Shown here one piece after another: positions 1 through 5,520 of a DNA stretch of 9,200 nt (position 1 is the stretch's first letter; each line of letters starts with the position of its first letter). A program made the position numbers and the translations under genes. The notes beneath the pieces are model-generated. The model made no database searches, was not told the DNA's origin, and saw only the letters and a program-made list of their open reading frames with translations. Source of the stretch: CAWBCI01 sp963787195 (GTDB taxonomy: Bacteria > Bacteroidota > Bacteroidia > Bacteroidales > JAGOPY01); NCBI GenBank assembly GCA_963787195.1, contig CAWBCI010000034.1, positions 1 to 9,200 on the forward strand, written 5' to 3'.

Positions 1-233
1 GTGAAAATTACTATTATCAGGATTTCTTTGGCAGATCTCTCGCAATCCATCGGATTTGCCCTTAATACCTTTTTGAATTTCCCTGGAAATTACTATTTAA
101 TATCTGATTAAGCTGCTAAACTAATTTTGATAAGCCGGTTACTAAGTTTAATTTTAATCATCATCCTAATTACATTTAGATTGAATAGGATACTTAAAAT
201 GAATAATTCATCAACCACCAAATAAACCAGATT
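1..233. other. Mostly non-coding stretch upstream of the first gene
   Basis: This AT-rich stretch holds no gene I can identify. Two plus-strand frames are open from the first base, one to a TAA at 109-111 and one to a TAA at 63-65, so a 3' gene tail is possible, but neither short peptide is recognisable. A TACATTTA box at 171-178 matches the Bacteroidetes -7 consensus (TAnnTTTG) except at the last base and could drive the gene at 234. I see no TTG at the expected -33 spacing, so this promoter is only a weak suggestion. Confidence 0.4.
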
Positions 234-1130
234 ATGAAAAAGTTATTCTTCATTCTGATAATCAGTCTGACAGCCTTCTTATCAGCAAAAATTAACGCAC
301 AGGAGCTTCCCGATACAAACCTGATTTATAAAATTGAAACCCTGGATGATAACGAATATCTTGGACGCATTCTTTACCGGGATTCAATGAATATCCGCTT
401 ATCTACTGAAAAGCTGGGGGAAATTACTATCCCTCTTACGGAAATTAAAGCATCTGAGAAGATTCTTCCCAGCCAAATTATTAAAGGAAAAATATGGGAG
501 ACAAATTTCCAGGATGCGCGTTATTTTTTTTCTCCAAATGGTTATGGTCTTAGAAAAGGTGAGGCTTACTACCAGAATGTCTGGATCTTTTATAATCAGT
601 TCAGTGTAGGTATCACAAATAATATTTCAATTGGGGGGGGGCTGGTACCATTGTTTCTATTCAATGGAGCACCCACCCCTCTATGGCTAATCCCGAAAGT
701 ATCCTTTCCTGTTGTAAAAGATAAATTCAATATTGGGGCCGGAGCTTTGGTAGGAACCGTACTGGGTGAAAATAGAACTAGCTTTGGGATTGTCTTTGGC
801 ACCACTACCTTCGGTAGCAGGGATAAAAACCTGAGTATCGGCCTTGGTTATGGTTATGCCGGACAAAATTTTGCAAAAAAACCTGTTATAAATGTCAGCG
901 CCTTGATAAGGACCAGCAGAAGAAGCTATTTCATCACAGAAAATTACTATCTTCCTTTTGGGGATGATGCCTTAATTCTGATATCCCTCGGTGGCAGGTC
1001 GGTTATCAAACGCGTAGGGATTGATTACGGACTCTTCCTACCTTTTCAAAAAAATGTAAAGGCATTTTTTGCCATACCATGGTTAGGATTAACCGTATCA
1101 CTGGGGAAGCAGAAAAAAAACCTTCAATAA
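234..1130 (+). CDS. Conserved hypothetical exported protein, probable outer-membrane beta-barrel
   Basis: The 298-residue protein starts with a clear signal peptide (MKKLFFILIISLTAFLSA, likely cleaved after Ala22 of the INAQ segment). Residues about 30-75 form a short beta-rich module (YLGRILYRDS, LGEITIPLTEI) like the small SH3/LSm-like domains that open many Bacteroidetes surface proteins. From about residue 95 onward it alternates Gly, aromatic and hydrophobic residues in strand-like segments (YYQNVWIFYNQFSVGI, ISIGGG, LSIGLGYGYAG, PWLGLTVSLG), as expected of an outer-membrane beta-barrel. The stretch from RYFFSPNGYGLRKGEAYYQN onward resembles a family of uncharacterised Bacteroidetes proteins, recalled rather than searched. 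No enzymatic motif is visible, so function is unknown. ATG 234 is the only sensible start because it opens the signal peptide. A run of nine G at 633-641 encodes Gly134-136. It converges on trpB and has no operon partner in view. Confidence 0.8.
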   Translation: MKKLFFILIISLTAFLSAKINAQELPDTNLIYKIETLDDNEYLGRILYRDSMNIRLSTEKLGEITIPLTEIKASEKILPSQIIKGKIWETNFQDARYFFSPNGYGLRKGEAYYQNVWIFYNQFSVGITNNISIGGGLVPLFLFNGAPTPLWLIPKVSFPVVKDKFNIGAGALVGTVLGENRTSFGIVFGTTTFGSRDKNLSIGLGYGYAGQNFAKKPVINVSALIRTSRRSYFITENYYLPFGDDALILISLGGRSVIKRVGIDYGLFLPFQKNVKAFFAIPWLGLTVSLGKQKKNLQ

Positions 1131-1200
1131 TTTTAGCACTATCATTTCCCGGCAAATACCACGCGATTGGATTTCAGATTGCACATAGGTATTGGGAAAA

Positions 1201-1236
1201 GTTATTGGTTAGTGGTATAGTGGTTATTGGGTAATG
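1201..1236. repeat. Degenerate heptamer repeat, GTTATTG family
   Basis: About five imperfect units: GTTATTG (1201), GTTAGTG (1208), an 8-base GTATAGTG (1215), GTTATTG (1223) and GGTAATG (1230). The 16 bases at 1221-1236 are the exact reverse complement of 7952-7967, so the same family recurs in the glgB upstream gap in inverted orientation. Confidence 0.6.
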
Positions 1237-1264
1237 ATTTGGAATTTGGGATTTTCCCATTCGC

Positions 1265-1296
1265 TATTTCGACATTTCGATATTTCGACATTCCGC
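1265..1296. repeat. Octamer repeat, TATTTCGA family
   Basis: Four octamers in series: TATTTCGA, CATTTCGA, TATTTCGA and a decayed CATTCCGC. The 25 bases at 1268-1292 are the exact reverse complement of 7513-7537, where a second array of the same family lies about 6.2 kb away. Confidence 0.75.
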
Positions 1297-1314
1297 TACG
1301 TCTAAAAGAGATTA

Positions 1315-1354
1315 CACAGAGCTCCACCGAGGGGAACAGAGAGCCACAGAGATT
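1315..1354. repeat. Decamer repeat with ACnGAG core
   Basis: Four units start at 1315, 1325, 1335 and 1345, giving an exact 10-base period: CACAGAGCTC, CACCGAGGGG, AACAGAGAGC and CACAGAGATT. The ACnGAG core is kept and the last three bases vary. I know no function for it. Confidence 0.55.
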
Positions 1355-1361
1355 TATTAAA

Positions 1362-1410
1362 CAGTCAACAGTCATCAGTCAGCCGACTGCTGACTGCTGA
1401 CTGACGACTG
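1362..1410 (-). terminator. Long hairpin after trpB, built from GACTG heptamers
   Basis: Reading the trpB strand, the arm CAGTCAGCAGTCAGC (1403-1389) pairs with GCTGACTGATGACTG (1383-1369) at 14 of 15 positions around a 5-base loop (1388-1384). Outer heptamers at 1410-1404 and 1368-1362 extend the stem imperfectly. It begins about 11 bases after the trpB stop. The following bases (TTTAATAAAT) are U-rich but not a clean U-tract, so termination or 3'-end protection is plausible rather than certain. The sequence is itself a heptamer tandem array containing inverted units, so it may be a repeat that happens to fold. Confidence 0.5.
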
Positions 1411-1420
1411 ACGACTGGCT

Positions 1421-2617
1421 TCACTCTATCCTGTCCACATCCTTGTCCCCTCTCCCGCTCAGGTTGATGATGCTGACTTTGTCTTCCATGCCTTTCATCA
1501 TCTTTACTGCCAGGGCTATCGCGTGGGAGGATTCTATGGCCGGGATGATGCCTTCAAGCCTGCAGAGCAGGCGGAATGCTTCCACAGCATCCTCATCGCT
1601 CACCGGGAAATACTGTGCCCGGCCCGAATCTTTCAGGTAAGCATGTTGCGGACTTATACCGGGATAGTTCAGCCCGGCCGCAATGGAATAGGCATCCACC
1701 GGTTCATTACGCTCATTTACCAGGCAGTAGGAATAGGTCCCCTGGAATACCAGGGGCTTGCCGTAAGACAGGGTGGCGGAGGTCTTGCCTTGCTGCAGGC
1801 CGAGTCCGTCGGCCTCGGCGGCATGGATCTTCACTTCTGTATCGTCGAGGAATTCCCCGAAGAGACCTATGGCGTTGGAGCCGCCGCCTATGCATGCAAA
1901 GAGGTAATCGGGCAGGCGGCCTTCCTGCTCCAGGATCTGCTGTTTGGCTTCCTTGCCTATAATACTCTGGAAATAGCCGACCATATTGGGATAAGGATCA
2001 GGCCCAACCTGGGATCCCAGGAGATAGAAAGCATCCGGATGCTCAATATAATATCCCAAAGCCGCATCCACTGCATCCTTGAGGGTGGCTGTCCCCATAT
2101 CGGTGAGTACGACCTCGGAGCCCAGCAACTTCATCCTTTTCACGTTCATGGCCTGCCTTTCGGCATCTACCCTTCCCATGAAGACCTTGCATTTCATCCC
2201 GAAGAGGGCTGCCGCGGTGGCAGTTGCAACGCCATGCTGCCCTGCCCCGGTCTCGGCAATGATTTCCTTTGCCCCCATGCGCTTTGCCAGTAATATCTGC
2301 CCTATGCAATTGTTGATTTTATGAGCGCCGGTATGGTTCAGGTCTTCCCTTTTGAGATAGATGCGGCTACCCGCGTACTTTGAAAGGTTGGCCGCATAAA
2401 ATAAGGGCGATGGCCTGCCCACAAATTGCTTCAGATAGTACTTGTACTCGGCCTCAAAATCCGGGTCGTTTTTATATCTCATGAATACCTGTGAAAGCTT
2501 TTCAAGTTTCCCAGCCAGGACTTCCGGAACAAACCTTCCGCCGTATTCCCCAAAATAACCTTTATCAAATGTTTTATATGATTTTTGTTCGATGATATTT
2601 TCAATATACGTTTTCAT
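1421..2617 (-). CDS. trpB: Tryptophan synthase beta chain
   Basis: TrpB is the PLP-dependent beta subunit of tryptophan synthase. It condenses indole, normally channelled from TrpA, with L-serine to give L-tryptophan in the cytoplasm. The 398-residue length is normal for the family. The N-terminal YFGEYGGRFVPEVL motif is typical. The PLP Schiff-base lysine is Lys100 in HTGAHKINN, the catalytic Glu is Glu122 in AETGAGQHGVA, the PLP phosphate loop is GGGSNAIG (244-251), and Ser387 in SGRGDKD should face the pyridine nitrogen. ESSHA (362-366) and GRPSPL (67-72) are also conserved. No key residue is missing, so the enzyme should be active and is of the TrpB1 type that pairs with TrpA. ATG 2617 precedes the conserved N-terminus with no better alternative. 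No trpA, trpF or trpC lies next to it. Its own upstream leader (2738-2913) carries a Trp attenuator, so expression should rise when charged tRNA-Trp is scarce. A hairpin follows the stop codon. Confidence 0.97.
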   Translation of the reverse strand: MKTYIENIIEQKSYKTFDKGYFGEYGGRFVPEVLAGKLEKLSQVFMRYKNDPDFEAEYKYYLKQFVGRPSPLFYAANLSKYAGSRIYLKREDLNHTGAHKINNCIGQILLAKRMGAKEIIAETGAGQHGVATATAAALFGMKCKVFMGRVDAERQAMNVKRMKLLGSEVVLTDMGTATLKDAVDAALGYYIEHPDAFYLLGSQVGPDPYPNMVGYFQSIIGKEAKQQILEQEGRLPDYLFACIGGGSNAIGLFGEFLDDTEVKIHAAEADGLGLQQGKTSATLSYGKPLVFQGTYSYCLVNERNEPVDAYSIAAGLNYPGISPQHAYLKDSGRAQYFPVSDEDAVEAFRLLCRLEGIIPAIESSHAIALAVKMMKGMEDKVSIINLSGRGDKDVDRIE

Positions 2618-2737
2618 AATATTTTATTTTAAGATGATATTTAAAAATTGGAAATTAATCGGGCAATCCTTTGCCGGCGCCACCTGAAAATGATCTTCCT
2701 GATCCAGATTAAAATGTATTTCATGTTTCTTAGGGAT

Positions 2738-2766
2738 AAAAAAAAAGCCCACCGTTTCCGGCAGGC
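2738..2766 (-). terminator. Intrinsic terminator of the trpB attenuator
   Basis: On the trpB strand, GCCTGCCG (2766-2759), a GAAA tetraloop (2758-2755) and CGGTGGGC (2754-2747) form an 8-bp stem with two G-U pairs, followed by nine U (2746-2738). This is a textbook Rho-independent terminator. It sits after the leader peptide stop and 120 bases before the trpB start, where it can only act on the trpB transcript, so it is an attenuator rather than the end of another gene. Confidence 0.9.
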
Positions 2767-2800
2767 CCTCTTTGAGTGTTTTATATTTATTCAAATACGG

Positions 2801-2866
2801 CTATGACTTCCAACGGTTCGAAAACGATACGGAAGACCACCACCAGCTATTTGAAAAATTGATCAT
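2801..2866 (-). CDS. trpL: trp leader peptide with three tandem Trp codons
   Basis: A 21-residue peptide starts at ATG 2866 and stops at TAG 2803-2801. It begins MINFSNSWWWSS and ends NRWKS. Trp codons 8-10 are consecutive TGG at 2845-2837 and a fourth is Trp19 at 2812-2810. Four Trp in 21 residues, directly between a promoter and an intrinsic terminator upstream of trpB, is the signature of a ribosome-mediated tryptophan attenuator. The peptide itself is expected to have no function: stalling at TGG codons when charged tRNA-Trp is low senses tryptophan. The frame stays open upstream to 3013 only because it runs through the GTCGTTN array. The promoter box at 2885-2892 would put the transcript start near 2880, so ATG 2866 is the first usable start, about 14 bases into the RNA. 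Confidence 0.9.
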   Translation of the reverse strand: MINFSNSWWWSSVSFSNRWKS

Positions 2867-2884
2867 GTGTTTATTTTGAAGAAG

Positions 2885-2913
2885 CAAATTTAAGCAATAG
2901 AATCTTAATTCAA
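2885..2913 (-). promoter_or_regulatory. Bacteroidetes-type promoter of the trpL-trpB transcript
   Basis: On the minus strand a TTG (2913-2911) is followed after 18 bases by TAAATTTG (2892-2885), an exact match to the Bacteroidetes primary-sigma -7 box TAnnTTTG with a -33 TTG at suitable spacing. Transcription would begin around 2878-2880, just before the leader peptide ATG at 2866. Confidence 0.7.
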
Positions 2914-2944
2914 TATAAATTATGAAATCATTAACAAAAAAAAA

Positions 2945-3007
2945 GTCGTTGGTCGTTGGTCGTTGGTCGTTGGTCGTTAGTCGTTGGTCGTTGGTCGTTG
3001 GTCGTTT
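2945..3007. repeat. GTCGTTN heptamer tandem array, nine units
   Basis: Nine uninterrupted 7-base units: four GTCGTTG, one GTCGTTA, three GTCGTTG and a final GTCGTTT. A run of nine A (2936-2944) borders it on the left. It lies between the divergent trpL and aminopeptidase promoters. The unit has no spacers, so it is not CRISPR. A second array of the same unit occurs at 5134-5180. It resembles in kind the heptanucleotide STRR repeats known in filamentous cyanobacteria, but the unit differs. Confidence 0.9.
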
Positions 3008-3068
3008 ACTCACTATTCACGTCCCCCAAATCCGAAACTTTATAAATTCCTATCAAACTGAAATTATA

Positions 3069-3076
3069 TACATTTG
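3069..3076 (+). promoter_or_regulatory. -7 promoter box of the M1 peptidase gene
   Basis: TACATTTG is an exact TAnnTTTG box 21 bases before the ATG at 3098. No TTG is found at the usual -33 distance, so only the -7 element supports the call. The implied 5' leader is very short, similar to that proposed for trpL. Confidence 0.45.
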
Positions 3077-3097
3077 TGAAATAAACATTCTTAACTC

Positions 3098-5080
3098 ATG
3101 AAAAAGCTATACTCCATCCTTATCGCTGCATTCTTTGCCGCTTTGACTGTTTCCGCCCAGGACAATTTAGAAATGAACGGCTCCTGGCTTTGCTCCCAGA
3201 GAAAAGCCAACAGTCCTAATTCATTCCGGGAAATTCTCAGCCCGAATTCACCCAGGCATAAATTTGATGTTCAGAATTACCAATTGAATTTCGACATTTA
3301 TAATTGTTTTCAAAGTCCCTATTCACAATATTTTACTGCGAATGAAGTCATCACCTTCAAGGTCGATACGGCCCTGAGCATGATCAAACTGAACGCGGTC
3401 AATACCTCCATAGTGATAGACGGGATCGGTATGGCAGCTTCTTCTTACACCCATACCCAGGACACCCTGGCCATCACCCTCGACCGGACTTATAACCCGG
3501 GAGAAATTGCCGAAGTAAGTCTCGCCTACCATCACAATAATGTGGAAGATGGCGCCTTTTACGCTAACGGAGGCTTTGTCTTTACCGACAATGAGCCGGA
3601 AGGGGCCCGCAAATGGTTCCCCTGCTATGACCACCCTGCCGATAAAGCTACGGTGGATATCACGGCAAAAGTCCCGGCCAATGTATTACTGGGATCCAAT
3701 GGCCGCCTCGCTGATTCTACGACAGTTGCTGACACTACCTGGTTCCATTGGATCAGCCGCGACCCGGTGGCTACTTACCTGACAGTCATGTCGGCTAAAG
3801 CTAACTGGAACCTGGACATCGTGACCTGGAACGACAGCATTCCCATCCGTTTTTATTACAATAATGGAGAATATCCCTTTTCCATGGAGCAGGAGGTTCC
3901 GCAAATGATGACCTATTTTTCAAATGCATACGGGATCCATCCTTTTGAAAAGAATGGATTTGTCACCCTGAATTCCGAATTTTCGTGGGGAGGAATGGAG
4001 AATCAAACTTTGACCAGCCTTTGTTCGGGATGCTGGAGTTCAGATCTTGTTTGCCATGAGTTTGCACATCAGTGGTTTGGCGATATGATCAGCCCGGGAA
4101 CATGGGCCGATATATGGCTAAACGAAGGCTTTGCTACCTGGTCGGTGCCCTACTGGAAAGAACGAGACGGAGGTTATGCTGCATATAAACAGGATATTAA
4201 CAGTGCCGCATCCTATTATTTATCCGCAAACCCGGGATGGGCTGTTTACGTCCCGGACTGGGCTGTCAACACCCCGGGTGTTAATGTCCTTTTCAACTAT
4301 GCCATCACCTATGAAAAAAGCGCCTGTGTCCTTCATTTATTAAGATATTCATTAGGCGACAGCCTGTTTTTCAAGGCTATGCACGATTATGGAACGGATA
4401 CGGCCAACTTCCGTTACAAGAACTCTATAACCGACGATTTCGAGGCAAAATTTGAAGAATCGACCGGAGAAGACCTTGCGTGGTTTTTCAATTCCTGGGT
4501 AAAACAGCCCAATCATCCTGTTTATCATAATGAATATATTATTACGGATAATAATAACGGCACCTGGAACCTGCAGTTTTTAGTAAACCAGGTTCAGACC
4601 AATGCTGATTTCTTCCCTATCCCCATTGAAATTTATGTACAATTTGCCGGAGGAACCGAAGATACTACCCTGAGGGTCATGAACAGCGAAAATCTGCAGG
4701 CCTTTAATTTCTCCTTCGACAAGATGCCCACCATTGTGCTCTTCGACAAAGATAACGAGATTGTCCTGAAACAGGCTTCACTGGCAGTCGGCATTAATGA
4801 AAACCAGATAGGCCATCAGGCTTTCAACCTGGATCAAAACTTTCCCAACCCGGCATCAGTCCAGACCAGCATCAGCTATTCGATTCCTGAAAATACCCTG
4901 GTTTCGCTTGCAATTTATGATGTAACCGGCAAGAAAATCATGGACCTGGTGAATGATACACAATCCAAAGGCACCTATGTGATCTCGGCGAATGTAGCCG
5001 CACTCCCTCAGGGGATCTATTATTACAGCCTGGATGCAGCCGGGGAGAAGAGCAGCCGGAGGTTAGTTGTTGTTAGGTAA
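3098..5080 (+). CDS. Secreted M1 family zinc metallopeptidase (aminopeptidase) with T9SS sorting domain
   Basis: The 660-residue protein should remove N-terminal residues from peptides outside the cell or on its surface. It opens with a signal peptide (MKKLYSILIAAFFAALTVSA, cleaved near residue 20). Residues about 55-235 form the N-terminal beta-saddle domain of M1 enzymes (KWFPCYDHPADKAT at 172-185 is typical). The substrate-anchoring GGMEN motif is residues 298-302. The zinc site HEFAH (320-324) plus Glu343 in WLNEGFA fits HExxH-x18-E exactly, with Glu321 as general base and Tyr405 in YEKSAC as the expected transition-state tyrosine. After about residue 475 comes a beta-rich region, and residues 575-660 are a T9SS type A sorting domain (NFPNP, YDVTGKKI, LPQGIYYYSL, final RRLVVVR). 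Such tails direct export through the type IX system and are removed or linked to surface lipid. All catalytic residues are present. Substrate preference cannot be read from sequence. It is divergent from trpB and convergent with the next gene. Confidence 0.95.
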   Translation: MKKLYSILIAAFFAALTVSAQDNLEMNGSWLCSQRKANSPNSFREILSPNSPRHKFDVQNYQLNFDIYNCFQSPYSQYFTANEVITFKVDTALSMIKLNAVNTSIVIDGIGMAASSYTHTQDTLAITLDRTYNPGEIAEVSLAYHHNNVEDGAFYANGGFVFTDNEPEGARKWFPCYDHPADKATVDITAKVPANVLLGSNGRLADSTTVADTTWFHWISRDPVATYLTVMSAKANWNLDIVTWNDSIPIRFYYNNGEYPFSMEQEVPQMMTYFSNAYGIHPFEKNGFVTLNSEFSWGGMENQTLTSLCSGCWSSDLVCHEFAHQWFGDMISPGTWADIWLNEGFATWSVPYWKERDGGYAAYKQDINSAASYYLSANPGWAVYVPDWAVNTPGVNVLFNYAITYEKSACVLHLLRYSLGDSLFFKAMHDYGTDTANFRYKNSITDDFEAKFEESTGEDLAWFFNSWVKQPNHPVYHNEYIITDNNNGTWNLQFLVNQVQTNADFFPIPIEIYVQFAGGTEDTTLRVMNSENLQAFNFSFDKMPTIVLFDKDNEIVLKQASLAVGINENQIGHQAFNLDQNFPNPASVQTSISYSIPENTLVSLAIYDVTGKKIMDLVNDTQSKGTYVISANVAALPQGIYYYSLDAAGEKSSRRLVVVR

Positions 5081-5133
5081 GGAAGCTCAACTATTGGCTG
5101 TGCGGAAACGTGCTGACGTGCAGGGAGGGATAA

Positions 5134-5180
5134 GTCGTTGGTCGTTGTGGTCGTTAGTCGTTAGTCGTTGGTCGTTGGTC
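5134..5180. repeat. Second GTCGTTN heptamer array, joined to a palindromic element
   Basis: Six full units (GTCGTTG at 5134, 5141, 5164 and 5171; GTCGTTA at 5150 and 5157) with a 2-base TG insertion at 5148-5149, then a partial GTC at 5178-5180. The partial unit runs directly into the palindromic element. It is the same unit as the array at 2945-3007, in the same orientation. Confidence 0.85.
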
Positions 5181-5321
5181 AGATCCCGGCCTGCGCCGGG
5201 ATGACGATCTCTGGGATGATTTAGGAAAAGCGGCGCGGCACACCATAATGATTTTCAAAGACGTGCCGCGCCGCTTTCCCATTCCTAACAATGAACGTCA
5301 TCCCAACGCAGGAGGGATCTG
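5180..5321. repeat. Long palindromic (MITE/REP-like) element, copy A
   Basis: The element folds on itself with matching segments in nested order: CAGATCCC (5180-5187) with GGGATCTG (5314-5321), CCTGCG with CGCAGG, GGGATGACG with CGTCATCCC, TTAGGAA (5221-5227) with TTCCTAA (5282-5288), and a perfect 15-bp core AAAGCGGCGCGGCAC (5227-5241) with GTGCCGCGCCGCTTT (5263-5277) around a 21-base loop. There is no coding capacity, so it is either a non-autonomous mobile palindrome or a REP-like structure. Lying between convergent genes, the core could also terminate transcription. Copy B is at 7620-7762. Confidence 0.8.
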
Positions 5322-5520
5322 GTAGACACATGCAGATAAGAAATGAATTCGGATATATGTCCCCATCCCCCGGCCCAATCACTTTTAAATGGGAACTGGA
5401 TAAATTCAATTTGATAAATTAAGGTTTTTACCTAACAAAAAATGTGTATAAAGAGTAGCCATTTTGGAGAGAGGAATTGGGGCCGGGGGTAAAAGGGTGA
5501 GGTCGTGTGCCGCACGGGTT

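Larger units (their letters stand above)
1131..1420. other. Convergent intergenic region made of short-period repeats
   Basis: This gap separates the convergent exported-protein gene and trpB and holds no gene. From 1201 it consists of four adjoining repeat blocks: heptamers related to GTTATTG (1201-1236), octamers related to TATTTCGA (1265-1296), decamers with an ACnGAG core (1315-1354), and heptamers starting GACTG or containing CAGTC (1362-1410), the last folding into a hairpin. I see no convincing intrinsic terminator immediately after the + gene. Confidence 0.7.
2738..2880 (-). promoter_or_regulatory. Tryptophan attenuator leader region of trpB
   Basis: The leader RNA contains the Trp-rich peptide, competing pairings and a terminator. 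Candidate pairings on the trpB strand are: (a) CTTCC (2835-2831) with GGAAG (2811-2807), a pause-type hairpin right after the TGG run; (b) ACCGTT (2817-2812) with AACGGT (2756-2751), a 6-bp pairing that would consume the 3' arm of the terminator; (c) the terminator stem 2766-2747. A ribosome stalled on TGG 8-10 would block (a), leave ACCGTT free and favour (b), giving read-through. A ribosome reaching the stop codon would cover ACCGTT and allow (c). The order of elements is seen; the pairing logic is inferred by hand without energy calculation. Confidence 0.75.
5081..5520. other. Convergent intergenic gap holding repeats
   Basis: No gene is supported here. The left half holds the second GTCGTTN array (5134-5180) and palindromic element copy A (5180-5321). 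The right part, 5322-5520, is unremarkable: I see no strong terminator next to the minus-strand stop at 5521. The element's GC-rich stem could stop transcription from both sides. Confidence 0.7.

Noticed and set aside
1..111. 3' end of an upstream plus-strand gene
   Set aside because: Two frames stay open from base 1, but the peptides are too short and unrecognisable to choose between them.
1523..2293. 256-codon plus-strand open frame opposite trpB
   Set aside because: It is the antisense shadow of trpB, whose catalytic motifs are complete. The translated peptide has no recognisable domain.
2711..2718. TACATTTT on the minus strand as a second trpB promoter bypassing the attenuator
   Set aside because: It matches the -7 box only partly and has no TTG at the -33 distance.
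2641..2724. 27-residue, Arg-rich minus-strand ORF between the attenuator terminator and trpB
   Set aside because: It is short, has no recognisable similarity and no clear initiation signal. It contains two scattered Trp codons but no tandem run, so I do not count it as a second leader peptide.
2945..3007. CRISPR array
   Set aside because: The 7-base units are directly adjacent with no spacers, and no cas gene is present.
2867..3013. Upstream extension of the leader peptide frame to a 70-residue protein starting at 3013
   Set aside because: The extra residues are only the translation of the GTCGTTN array and AT-rich DNA, and they lie upstream of the promoter that serves the leader peptide. 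ATG 2866 is the credible start.
5180..5321. Complete insertion sequence
   Set aside because: The element is about 140 bp with no transposase frame and no clear target duplication, so at most it is non-autonomous.
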